A model generated the notes under the pieces. That model ran no database searches. It was not told where the DNA came from and saw only the letters and a program-made list of their open reading frames with translations. From the NCBI GenBank assembly GCA_037178975.1, contig JASJZH010000004.1, forward strand, positions 6,324,001 through 6,388,000: DNA of 64,000 nt. The letters are read 5' to 3'. A program made the position numbers and the translations under genes. Source of the stretch: Oscheius tipulae (taxonomy: Eukaryota; Nematoda; Chromadorea; Rhabditida; Rhabditidae). Positions 1-11,800 of this stretch are shown in pieces (within the stretch, counting starts at the first letter, position 1; each line of letters starts with the position of its first letter).

Positions 1-105
1 AGACATCGGTCAGAATACAGAATGTAATTCTTTGGGCAAGTAACTCGAAAGCACCTGTCTTCTGAATTCGAATCTTTTCCTAATTTACTACCTTTCAACA
101 GCCGT

Positions 106-1400
106 ATGAACATATTCTACTTCGTTCCGGCCAAACCCGAAAGTCTCTTTGCCTACTTCATGCTCGAGTCTATTCTCCTCTTCATTAACATCCCCATATT
201 TATTGGCTCAATAGTTTTTACTGTTTCGGTTCGAATTCATCCCAACCTGAAGGTAAGTATTATATAGTAAAGAAGATCATTGTTCAGATCTACACCCTGG
301 TTCTTCTCGTACAGTTCTTCACTTTTCTTTTCAGTCGTTTAGTGATTATTAGTTACGAAATAGAGCTTGTTGACACGTTCATTCCCACTAGAAATTGCAA
401 TTCAACCAGCATTTTATCAACAGTTATAATCAATTGTACCAGCTACGAAAACAACCTTATTCTGGTAGTCGCTTCCTGGTTCAGATGCTATTATCTGGCA
501 TTAATATTGACCTCGTTAGTTACTAGTTGCAATAAGACTTCTTCTTAGAATGTTCTGGTACGGACTGGAGAGATCATGGGCCATTCGCTTCGTCAGTGAC
601 TATGAGAAGAAGCCGAGATTATGGATAGCAATTGTAAATACTTTTCAATCCACTGGCATAAGTATGGTATGCGCTGCCATCTACACTTTGGGTAGGCTTC
701 AATCAGTTGTCTTTGATGGAAGAAATCTCTAGATCTGTTCAATTGGTATCCTATGGCTGCCGCGGGCGTAGGCTCGGCCGTCGTCGGCTTTTTTGTAAGT
801 TATCGCCGAAAACACCTGTTCAATGTCATATTCGTCTATAGTTACAAAAAGTCAAAACGAATAATGAACGACTTTAATGCGAACGGCACGACGAAGGACC
901 TAGCTTACACTCTGAGTTTGAGATTTCAGTTGGAGGAGAACCTATGGTGTGCGAAGGTACGGTTGCGTCAAAAATTAAACTGCTGTTTAGCAAATGAGGA
1001 ACGCTTACTTGGCACTTGGATTCTTTAACGTTTACACGTTTCTTGCCTTTCTATTGGCTACTCTAGAACCGTCAAAGGAATATTTTGGAAGAGAGACAAC
1101 CCAGATTATCGACTGCGTCTACAACTTGCTAATGACTTTGTAAACTAATCAATTTACTTGTTGTTGAACTCCCTTTCCAGAAACGGACCATGTCTTTTTG
1201 TCTGCGCCGTCTTAAAGAACGAGTACTTCATAGGCGTTATCAAGAAGTTCCTGTTTCGGAAGAAAGCGGTCGCCGAGCAACCAATTGATGAGACGCAAAC
1301 GTATTTTGCCCGGTTACAACAACAGTGGGAGATGCCAACTGTGAAGCCTTCTCAGAAGAGGAAGAAGGGCAAGAGAAGCAGGAGAATAGCCGGAGTCTGA
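106..1400 (+). CDS. Sre-family seven-transmembrane chemoreceptor
   Basis: Six exons (106-252, 288-514, 549-691, 733-956, 991-1139, 1181-1400) join in phase to give about 369 residues. The class-epsilon serpentine receptor signature is visible: ER-W-A-I-RFVSDYEKKPRLW after a mid-protein transmembrane segment, then SLRFQLEENL near residue 245, the two most conserved blocks of Sre proteins. Hydrophobic segments alternate throughout, and the tail is basic (KKFLFRKK, KRKKGKRSRR). The family acts as candidate odorant/pheromone receptors in chemosensory neurons; the ligand cannot be read from sequence. The start at 106 follows an acceptor-like ACAG, so an upstream exon is possible. An AATAAA overlaps the stop codon (1400-1405). 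A second Sre gene lies at 60721-61915. Confidence 0.85.
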
Positions 1401-2246
1401 ATAAAGATGACTTTTTCACAGAGACAAAAACCACAAACAACCACATAAAACTTTCTTCTAGTTTACTCAGCTACGCGCTGGTGCCAGAACATCGATTTCC
1501 TTGAACACTGGGAGCAGCTACGCGAATCTTATCAGCGACGACGTAAAAGTTCCCAGCAGCCAAGATAAGTCTACTCGTAAATGCCGACAAAACTGGCACT
1601 GGAGAGGAGACTGTGAAAATGACAATAAAGCGGTCGAAGAGGACTCTACTTACTTTGTTGTTAGGTACAACTTATTGGACCGGTAGTGACTGCCTTCCGA
1701 AAAATAGAAACTTCCTTATCACCCGGAAATCTGACGTGGCATCAGCGAATCGTAAATCATCATGACAGCCTACAGTTGTATGTTTTTATCAGAAAAAAAG
1801 AACGCCAGGTGGTGGTCCGATCATCCCAAATAAGGATTAGTCGAGAATATTTCCAGTCAGAATCATCTATTCCTTCCCTAATCTGCAACACGAGTACTGA
1901 TAGAAGGGATCAAAAAGTTTTTCAGTTTTGAAGGCGGAGGTCCAGATACGGGCGGAGGCAGTAAACAGATTGGAGAAGCAATGAATAAGAGCCAGAAACT
2001 GAGAGACTAGCATTTGAATATTCCAAATAGAGTCTATTTCTGGTTGATTCTAGTTGAGCTGCACCATGTTATTCATATGATAACAATCTTTCAGGGATGA
2101 CCCCAGTGTCTACTGTTTTCTCAGAGCGAGATGAACAAGAATAATCAATGAAGTTGTTTTTAAAACATTTTGGAAAAAGACCCAAATTCGCGACATTTTC
2201 CGCTGCATTTGAGTGTTGTTCATGCAGAGAGATAAGCAGTGCCACC
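1401..2246. other. Intergenic stretch without a convincing gene
   Basis: Several short frames occur (for example 1501-1686 and 1686-1931) but none has family motifs or a splice pattern that extends it. The end of the stretch, 2148-2246, could be 5' coding sequence of the CD36-like gene, because an in-frame ATG lies at 2148. Confidence 0.4.
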
Positions 2247-4652
2247 ATGCGGCTCTGTGTCCTCGTGTTCCTCTCTATAGTCCTTCTAGCGCTTCTCCTC
2301 TTCGGTCTATTCCTCCTTATTCCTTTCCCTCTAGCAGTATTTCCGGCTATCGTAAAGTCACAAGTCTACATCCAGTAACCTTTGCGTGTTGCCTCATAAC
2401 AAAGATACTTTAGGCACAAGAAGGATGGAAGCTACCCAAAGGCAACCAGTTATTGGACGCAACTGCCAGCCACTCAGTGGTACGACTTCTATTTCTTCAA
2501 CATTTCTAACCCGGACGAGGTACTGAACAACGGAGCTATGCCGATGCTGGTCGAGATCGGGCCATATTCATATGCGTAAGTTTTGTCTATTCGTAGAGTT
2601 CCTGCTTTTTTATCGGAAAGTGCAGGCCTCGATCCGCAAATAATCCTCCTTGCAAACACGAATTACTTTCAGGGAATCAGAGTTCAAGGAAGACATTAAC
2701 TGGCTGAATGGAGACGACGGTGTTTTCTACACGAACAATAAATCCTGGGTTTGAAAAAGCATTCTTCAAGAAATGATCAATGATTCAGGTTTACAATCAG
2801 GTCAAATCGTGCGATACTTGCAGCTATGAGGACTACATCATGGTTTCGAATCCGGCATATATGGTGAGAGGAATTTTAAAGCGCCAAGCCACTGTTCTAG
2901 TTGCTTTCCAATACCAAAACAAACTAACACATTTGCGCATCCCACTGCAAAGATTATCATGTACACCACCAGCGGCGTGGCAGACTCATTTACAGGCGCG
3001 GCGATAAGACGGAATTGCTGCTGTCCGGAGTCGGAAACTGACAGAAATGTTCGAAAATTCAGAGCGGAGTCTACTTTCAAAAGACGTCAGGAATGCCAGC
3101 TGCAGCTGCTTCAGCACTTGACGTCCTTCTGATGTTGTTAGGTGAACAGCCGATCATGTAAGAATGCAAAGATTCGAAAAAACACCCCTTTTCCAGATCT
3201 GTTCCCATGAAGAAAATGGTCTTTCTCGGACTGGACGACCCATTGATTGATCTTCTTCAAAGCCCCATGGTCAACACACTGATCGATGTCCTGGATCTTA
3301 TAAACATTACTGTGACTCTTCCCATAATGCCCAGTCAACTCGGTTACTTCCCAGGAGTGAGTTCTTTGCCCCCATTACTGTTGCTTTTGACGCTTATCTC
3401 GGTTGTAAAACCTCTACTTTTATATTTTCAGTATAACCACACTCACGATGGCAATTATACTTCACTAACGGGCAAGGACAACAGTAACAAGTGGGAGACA
3501 GATGTATTAAAAAGAAAGATAGGATTTCAGTTTGGGATTGATTCAAACCTGGTGTGACAACCAGTATATGCCATGGTGGAAGGACAACTATAGTGCAGAC
3601 ATTTCTGGAAGTGGTGACGGCTCATTCCAGCAGCCTTTCCTCAAGAAGTCGACGAAACTGAAACAGTTCCAGTCCTTCACTTGCAGGTACAACAGCTTTA
3701 GGTTTCGAAAAACTGTTCAGGTCTTTTCATCTTCACTACGACTCGGACACCAACGTGAACGGCATAAAAGCGTATCTCTTCAAAATGGATAACGATGATT
3801 ACGATACGACTATCGATAAGAATCGAGGCTATCGATATGAGAATGTTGAGATGGTAGATTACTTCCCTACTTGGCCGAATTGTGGACCGAACCACACCTA
3901 TAATCTCCAAGGACCCGGATGTGCACAGGTTGACTGTTCAAATTCGAAAAACTTTTGTTCAAACTGCTGTGACGGTAGGTTGAGAACAGATACAACGTTA
4001 CACGAGACTTTAGGCAGTCATTACCACAAACCTGGACAAGAAACTGTGTTTCTCCCTCCTGGAATTATCCCTCTTCGTTGTCTTCCCGGACAATTTATAC
4101 CACTTCCATTCGCTGGATTCCTTTCACCTCCTCATTTCGCCTGGTCTCCCTCTGATGTTACTAGCACGATGTACGGACTGAATCCCGATCCAAATGGCAA
4201 ACATCATCCAGGAGCTTTCGACATTCAGCCGGTAAGAGTCTCATGTTCAACAGTTCAATGCTATTCAGACTGCTGGTTCAACTGTAGGAGGCGCTTTCCG
4301 GATGCAGCTATCGGTTCCTTTTTACCGAGATCCGAGCTATACTCTGTTAGCTCAAACCAGGAACAACTTTCTCCCCTCTTTCTGGCTCAATGTCCACGTC
4401 GAAATGGCCGATTATGCTCACAACTATGTAAAGTTAACTACAAGAACACTTCCATCGATCATTCTTGGTGTCGGAATAGGTAGCTTCCATCCCTTGAGAT
4501 TACTCTGAATAATGTCTTCAGGTATCACAGCACTTTCTTGTATAGGAGCTCTCCTACTCATATTCTGCTTCGTGAGACAACGGAATGCACAAAAGGCGCC
4601 AGTGCCTGAAGGTGAAGAACTTCCAAAGAGAAACGAGGAGGCCTGGTCGTAA
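2247..4652 (+). CDS. CD36/SCARB-family scavenger receptor
   Basis: The start at 2247 sits in a GCCACCATG context and is followed by a hydrophobic N-terminal anchor (about residues 8-40). Downstream exons encode hallmark CD36 blocks: FFNISNPDEVLNNG, VEIGPYSYA, GEQPIISVP, YTSLTGKDNSN, VNGIKAYLFKM, a cysteine-rich stretch (CAQVDCSN...NCCD), PPGIIPLRCLPG, FLSPPHFAWSPS and GLNPDP. A second membrane segment (GITALSCIGALLLIFCF) is near the C-terminus, with a short cytosolic tail ending EEAWS. Exons include 2247-2374, 2414-2575, 2673-2748, 2789-2863, 3197-3356, 3432-3490, 3531-3686, 3721-4231, 4269-4479 and 4522-4652. Family members bind lipoproteins, fatty acids or apoptotic cells at the plasma membrane or lysosome. 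The 2864-3190 part is hard to model; I favour a small exon near 2953-2976 and one starting at 3063. An in-frame ATG at 2148 is an alternative start. Confidence 0.87.
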
Positions 4653-4862
4653 TAATCAAAGGACGAGCATATCTACTCTATTACGGGTTCACCTTAGAAA
4701 ATAAATTATGAATTTACCCTATCAGTTAAAAATATTTTTGCTGATAGTTCCGCGTCTGTTGCCGGCGTTATCAGTTCAGCCGATCACAAAAGTAGAATCC
4801 GCGGTCAATATAAGGTTATCAGTCGCCGACTCTCTAACTCCCGTTCCGCACTTTTCTCGATC

Positions 4863-7336
4863 ATGAATCTGAACAGACTCATTCATCCGGATGACAATCC
4901 CGATCTGACAGAGGAACGTCTCAAAGCAACCTTCGACACCGATGTCTTGGCATCTATTTTGAAGGGCAACAAGAAGGTATAGCAATCATTTGCTCTGAAT
5001 TTTTCCATTTAGAACTTGGCTCGCAGTCGTGCTTTGAAAGATGAGGTCAACAAGAGGCCTGCATTGTCCGATTCTAAGCCTGTTGGGCACATGACGAGAG
5101 AGGAAAAGTTCGAAAATGCGACAAGAAAAGTGAGTCTGGACATTCGTTTTGGATAGGTTATAGTTTTCAGACAATCGAGTTAATCAAAGACATAGCCAAC
5201 TTTGCTAATCCTATGGACCGACTGGAAGCCGACACCGTCTTCAGGTTTTAGGCCCTACTTATGGGCAACCCAGCAGTTCAGACAAGTTCTTGGAATAGAA
5301 GGATTCCCTCTGGCACTCCACTTTCTCATGTTCCTGCCAACAATCCAAAACCAAGCAGACGACGAACAGCAGGATTGGTGGCTCACAAAGGTCATGTCTA
5401 TGAAGATATTGGGCACCTACGCTCAGACAGAAATGGGTCACGGTGAGTCTTATCTAGTCAATAGAAAACAGATACCAGGTACGAATCTGAGCAAGATAGA
5501 AACGTTGGCGACATATGATCGAGATGCGGAGGAGTTTGTCCTTCACAGTCCAACAACAACATCTTTGAAATGGTGAATGAGGCATGCACAGAGACAATTC
5601 TGTTTGTCTTAGGTGGCCTGGAGGTCTGGGAAACACTGTCAATCACGTGGCTCTAGTGGCCAACTTGATCATCGATGGCAAGAGTTACGGCCCGCACATC
5701 TTTTTTGTCCAAATTCGTGATCTTGAGACCCACAAGGCACTCTCTGGTAGTTTGTACAGCCCTCCAGCCTAACCAAATCTTCAGATGTGAAAGTGGGAGA
5801 CATCGGCTCCAAGATGGGACTTCAATCAGTCGACAACGGATTCCTAGGCTTCGATCAGTTCCGAATACCGAGACGAAACATGCTTATGAAATATGCCAAG
5901 GTACCAAATCAACTGATTTGCAAAACATCGTTGAGGTGGATAAAAACGGAACATATCATCCTCCGATCCATTCCAAAGTTACATACTCGACAATGACATT
6001 CGTTCGAGCTGAGATTGTTTTGTGGCAATCGCTATATTTGATGTATGCGACAACAATTGCTACTCGCTACTCCTGTGTAAGACGACAGGGAGAAATTGTC
6101 CAGGGGTCTGTTAATTGAAAAACACCATCATTGGACTACTACACTTAGGGAAGGAGAAGTGAAAGTAATCGACTATCAGACTCAACAGAATCGTCTCTTC
6201 CCCGCTATTTCCAAAGCATACGCTTACTGGTTCGCAGCCGAGGAGATCCGTAACAGAACCACAGACTCGATCAACAACATGAAGCAGAATCAAATAGACG
6301 AAGCAGTTCTGGCTGATTTGCATGCTGCGTCCTGTTGTCTCAAAGCATTTGTAACATTTGAGGGATCGAAGTCTCTCGAGCAATGTCGAATGGCTTGCGG
6401 AGGACATGGGTACAGTGAGGCTTCATATCTACCCACTGTCTATACTGTGGGAGTGGCCACGGCGACTTACGAAGGAGAGAACTTGGTTCTGTTGCTCCAA
6501 ACAGCAAGGTTGGCTATGCTCTCACATTATCTAATCGAGTTCCAGGTATCTCATGAGAGCTGCAGCAGCTGCTAGAAATGGTGGTCGTCTTGGCCCTTCT
6601 GTCGAGTTTCTACGTCAAGTTGGTCAAACTCACTCTCTCATTGATAAAGTGCCACAAGCAGGTAGTGAAACGTTCCAAAATAGCGTGATTCAAGTAATGA
6701 GAGTAGTCTGAAATTTTTTTTTTTCAGACTACTCTCACTACTTGAATGACTTCGAGCATGTCGCGAGGAAGCAGATTTTTGCCGCTTACGATAGACTGGA
6801 ACAGCTGAAGAGAAACGGAATGAGCAACGAGGCTGCTTGGACAGAGAACGGGGTGGAGATGACTAGGGTGAGTTCTAACTGTTTCAAAGTGACCAAAATT
6901 TCAGGCATCGAGAACGTTCGCTCGTCTGCTGGTAGCCCGTTATTTCTTTGCCACTGTGCAGAAAATTGATGATAGTCGCTGCCGAGAAGTTATTGGGGAT
7001 CTTCTTCATCTACATCTGAATCAAGACGTTGTTGCTCAGGCCAAGTATCTTTTGGAAAACGGTTACATGAACGGGGATCAGATCAAGCATATCAAAGAAG
7101 ATGTCTTCCGTCTCTACAGGCGCATTCGGCCGAATGCTGTCTCTCTGGTCGACTCGTATGATGTTCAAGACGAAGAGCTGCGCTCGGTTCTCGGCAGACG
7201 AGATGGTCATGTCTACGAGAATCTCTTCAAATGGGCACAACAATCCCCACTGAACCAACACACGGATGGAGTCAGCCCTGTTTTCGAGAAGTATCTCAAG
7301 TCGCTTACCAGCGATGACGAGAAGAGCAAATTGTAG
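4863..7336 (+). CDS. Peroxisomal acyl-CoA oxidase
   Basis: Twelve exons (4863-4976, 5013-5129, 5171-5244, 5282-5442, 5479-5572, 5613-5746, 5785-5900, 5936-6105, 6149-6508, 6546-6661, 6728-6867, 6905-7336) splice in frame. Motifs are those of acyl-CoA oxidases: MTREEK, the FAD-domain block [51 protein letters not shown], and [10 protein letters not shown] followed by [13 protein letters not shown]. The protein ends KSKL, a peroxisomal targeting signal type 1. It should catalyse the FAD-dependent first step of peroxisomal beta-oxidation, making a trans-2-enoyl-CoA and H2O2; nematode paralogues shorten ascaroside side chains, though substrate length cannot be told here. An AATAAA lies at 7346, and the gene converges on the phosphodiesterase gene with 32 bp between stop codons. 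Confidence 0.95.
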
Positions 7337-7368
7337 AGAGACGTCAATAAAGTCACAAATCAATTGGT

Positions 7369-8631
7369 TCATTTTACTTTGTATGGGGCGTCAGTGAGAA
7401 AACCAATTTTGGCAATCTCTCGGAACCAGTCCATTTCAGTCTCTTCGTTGACGGTCCATGCCACAACCTTAAATGTCAGTTATTCAAATAGCAAATATAG
7501 ACAACTTACTCTTATATCGAAATATCGTGCCTGACTTACGAGCTCAACACTGATGTCACGGTGGTTTAGAAGAAGCATGTCGACTCCGAGGAAACGCGGA
7601 TAGATGAAGGTCTGGATGCCGATGTGTACAATTGTGTCGAGGATTTCCAGAGCCCATTGGTAAACAATAGTTCCTCGTGGTTTAGCATCGGGACTCTCGT
7701 TCTCAAGGGAGTAATAGTTGCGACGACTGGTAAATCCTAAAACCAATCTAAGTGACTTTTCACTCAGGTTTTTGCAGTCCAGGAAAAGAAAAAATGGACG
7801 TACCTGTGAGGATGCGTTTGTCGTGCCACTTAATGAGATAGGGAACGGCGGGATTGAAGCTGGAGACGATGACCAGAGAGTAGAGTTCCCTGTCCCCAAC
7901 GAGTCGTGCAATATTCGAGATCAGTTTCGGGTCTCCATCTTTGACGTCAAAGATCATCTTGATGCTCTTTTCACGACACCATTCGACAGCCTTCTCCAGA
8001 GACGGAATCGTGTCGTTGACTCCTTCTACGGCACGCAGTTGACAGCCCAACAGTTCGCTGGAGTGGCTTTTGACAACCTCGAGATTGTGATCGGAGACGC
8101 GACCCGTGTACTCGTCGTGGATGAGAACAGCTACCCCGTCCGATGAGAGTTGAATATCGAATTCGACCAGCTGGCAGCCTTCTTCGATGGCCTTTCGAAT
8201 GGAGGAGAGACTGTTTTCTGGAGCATGTGCCGGTGAGCCACGATGTCCTCCGACTGTGAAGTTGTCAAAGAAGATCTCTTTCTGGAGGTGAACAAACTGG
8301 AAATGGCGAAAAGTGGACCTACTCGGTGATCACTGTTGGGAAAGTGTCGAAGGAGGAAGAAGAGTCCCAGCACGATGAGAGGAATGAGGGCCAAGATGTA
8401 GAAGACGACCGTCCAACGATAGCATACCAAGAAGGCCAACATGACGCTGAAGCAGATCCTGAATGGAGAAAGTTGAGCTATAGGCCAAGGAAACCCTACC
8501 ATATCAGAAGAAAAGAAGACATCCGTCCAGCAGCAGGTAGTCAGTACCAAATGGCCCCAGAAGTTCAATTGCATAAACTTTTTTGTTTTTGTTTCGATGT
8601 TTTTAATTGTTTCAGTTTGAAATTGTTTCAA
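7369..8631 (-). CDS. Membrane-anchored glycerophosphodiester phosphodiesterase
   Basis: Read on the minus strand, a hydrophobic N-terminal segment (MLAFLVCYRWTVVFYILAL, then IPLIVLGLFFLLRHF) is followed by the GDPD domain: GGHRGSPAHAPENS with the catalytic His-Arg-Gly and Glu-Asn, VEFDIQLSSDGVAVLIHDE with metal-binding Glu/Asp and His, and MIFDVKDGD. C-terminal exons give VYQWALEILD, GVDMLLLNHRD and VVAWTVNEETEMDW, closing at a TGA at 7369. The layout (one or two N-terminal membrane segments, then the catalytic barrel) resembles the GDPD1/GDE4 group, which hydrolyses lysophospholipids or glycerophosphodiesters. The start is uncertain: an open frame reaches 8631, but a TTTCTCCATTCAG acceptor just before the ATG near 8443 suggests a shorter, possibly trans-spliced start. 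It is divergent from the E(z)-type gene. Confidence 0.88.
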
Positions 8632-8892
8632 TTTGGCAATTGTTCCCGTATTAAAATGCTGCTCCCAACTTCGTCGCCAGTGTTCGTCTCTTCACCATGC
8701 TCCAATGTATTTCTACTACGCCGTCCACACGTGCTTCACGTGCGTGCTTGGTCGCTTTACCCGCTGTGACCGTAGAATGACCGCGCGCGACGCGTTTAGT
8801 AAAGGGCAGCTGCTGTCCTGGGCCGTGCCAATCGCGCCTCGTACGCAATAACCCAGCCCTACAAATACTTCCTTTTCCGTTTGACCACCATA

Positions 8893-11800
8893 ATGCCACC
8901 GAAAAGACATCGCAGTTCTTCGGAGAGCAATAAACCGACGGTAGGGATAAATTTTTCATGGTTTTAGCGTAGTTTTCAGCCAAGACGATCTCTGCCAAGC
9001 AGAAGTTCGCGTCCGGTCAGAGCTGCCATGAGAGACGGATCGGAAGAGGACGAAATCATCAATGAAGTCACCACAACCCCGGTCAGTTTTGATAGTCTGG
9101 TTCAAATAAAAAGGTATAGCTGGAAAAGGTGATCCGAGAATCGATGAAAACAGCAAGGAAGGACTTTGGGCTGAAAAGTGACGACGATATCCCTTTACGG
9201 CTTCTGGGACCTGGATCCTCGGCAAGACCAAAGGAAACACCACTAGCTGAAGTAAGAAACTACGTTTATCTAATTCCAAATGGCGTTTACAGGGAGTTGT
9301 CAAAAGAAAACGGGGACGACCGCGAAAGAAGCCTTTACCCAAAGACTCTTCTCCTAGTTCATCGACACAAGAACAGCAAGCATCGGTGACTTTTTATAAT
9401 ATCAGTGAAATATATGTTTCCAGTCATCCAAGGCACTCCTTTGCGAAATAGAAGCAACAGATGCGGACACTGAGAGTGATGGAAGTGGAGAACGACCTAC
9501 TGTATGTTTTGGATCCATCTCACTCAAAAAAGGTTTTAGAAGGCCAGATATCAACGAAGGTCTTACAAGGCGGCAAATGCTAACTCTACTTACATTTCAC
9601 CAAAGAAACCTACACCGTTGAAAGATCAGGCTAGTTTCACCCCAACATTATAATTTTTTCTTTCAGGACCCATCCAGAACATCGTTTTTAGAACTATTTC
9701 GAGCGCAATTTGACGATGGCACGGCAGCCAAGTTGCAATCCAACAATAAACCCACTCTGCCGGCTAAAAAGAAGCTTCCCAGAACGAGATCTTGGGCTCC
9801 TGATCTTATGCGAAAGTCCCAACATGAGATATCTGAAGATGAGGCTAAACCCGGTACCAAAGGAATAATCAAAACGGTATGTCGAGAGACATTAGTGTTC
9901 TACACATGACGTTAAGAATCGTGTTCAAACAGCGAGAATTCAAAACAAAACATCAAAGTCTGTCACTCTCGAAGCATACAGGCGACGATCGAATTCTTCT
10001 GATGGAGAACGAGTGTACCCTAAACGGAACTTACCTCAAAAGGTAGGAAATAAGTTTTCAATGAGTCAGTCTTTCAGAACTATGACCTGGTCAAGCGGAG
10101 AGCAAGACGAAAAGCGGAGACGGATTGGGATGCCTCCAGTGGATTCGACTCTGACCGAGGAAGCCTTCCCAATCTGAAAACACAAAGGATATCAGACACA
10201 GAACAGAAGAGAAAAAGTTTCGGCAGTGACAACTCGATGCCCGTTCTCAGCGCAGTATCTCCAGTTGTTAGTCCAAATTTGGCGAAGGTGAATCTCAAGA
10301 GGCAACTTACGGCAAATTCGCAGACCCTGATATCCCCACAAACCCGATCAAAGCTTGCGAAAGATCCATCTCCTAAGGATTCCACACCCGCCTTAAGCAA
10401 ACTTCTATCCTCACAGGTTGGCCTTAAAATATTGTTTTACTGAATCCTGAGTTCTCAGGCCTCTTCTTCTCCGGTAAAGGGAATAAAAGCTGGTCCGACT
10501 TTTGTGCCAAAGAAGACTCTCCCATCGCCGTTAAAAAAACTGTCGCCCAGCACCAGCAAAGAACCTGCTCAAAGCAAGGTAAATGTTCCTTCGCTATTTC
10601 AAGCTTTTTAGCCAAAACGATTCGCCAACAATACCAAAGGTAAAGCTGGTTTGTCGGATGAATCTGTTGATACCGTAATGAAGATTATATCCAAAAAGGA
10701 AATGCCAGCAGTGGTAGGATAATCTTGTTATGGAAAAATGAAAATATGTCAGACCAAAGCGATGACGAGGCAACGTAGTCAGAAGAATACTACGTCGTCC
10801 AAGACTAGGTCTTCCGATAGTTCAGAAAGTGAAGAGGGAGAACACATCGAGAGCAGGAGAGCACACCCTACAATTGTAAGTTTGCCATGTATAAATCCAA
10901 AAGATGGTTTAGAACTACTGTCCAACGAAGAAGTACGCGCCGAGGAAAAGTGATGCCACTATTAATCCACAAGTAAACTATTCCAAGTCAAGCTCGCATA
11001 AAGATCTTAGAAAACAACACCCTCAAAGAGAAAATATGGGAAGACTTGGCTAAGTACATCTTCGACGCCTAAGGAAAAAGCTACGGATGAGAGTTCGTCG
11101 GAAGAAGAGATCATTCCCAGAACTACGGTTTTTTTTCTGAGTCTTTCATTAAAATTGTTTTTAGAAATCCCGGGCTGTCCCCATATCCTCTAAACGAAGT
11201 TCTAATAGACAATCACATCAGAAAGAAAAATCCGAGGAAAATTCAAGTAATGAAGAAGTTCCTATACGAACGAGAAGAAGTCTCTCAAATGCACAAAAAG
11301 AAAAGAAGAAAAGCAAGTCGGAATCTGAGAGTTCGGATGAGGCCGAGGAAGAATCGGAAGAAGAACGTGTTAGACCTAGACGACAGCTGGCAACTGTTGA
11401 CTACTCCCCGGTAAAGAGAAGAAAGCGAAGAGTAGAATCAGATGTTGAAGAAGAAAGCAAAAAGTCTGCATCGGGTGAGGAAGAAGAGCAAGTAGAGTCA
11501 GAGAGTCGAGCTGGAACTAAAAGAAGAAGGAGTTCTCAGGTTTGTTTCATACGTTCAAATCTATTGTTGATGGTTACAGATGAACTATACACCGCGTAAA
11601 CGACTACGAAAAGAGCCTAAGAGTGAGTCGGAAGAAGAATCTTCTGAAGAAGAGAGGGTCACGACAAGAAGATCTCTGCCTTCAGTTGTAAGCCATAAGA
11701 AATGTGAAGACATTAGATTTCAGAACTATTCACAAACAACTCCACGGAAGAGATTGACAAAAAAAAGCAAATCTGACGAGAGTTCTAAAGGAGAGACGAG

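Noticed and set aside
1501..1931. Two plus-strand frames after the first Sre gene as an extra exon or small gene
   Set aside because: The Sre gene already ends at a stop overlapping AATAAA, and the frames have no start context, motif or acceptor linking them.
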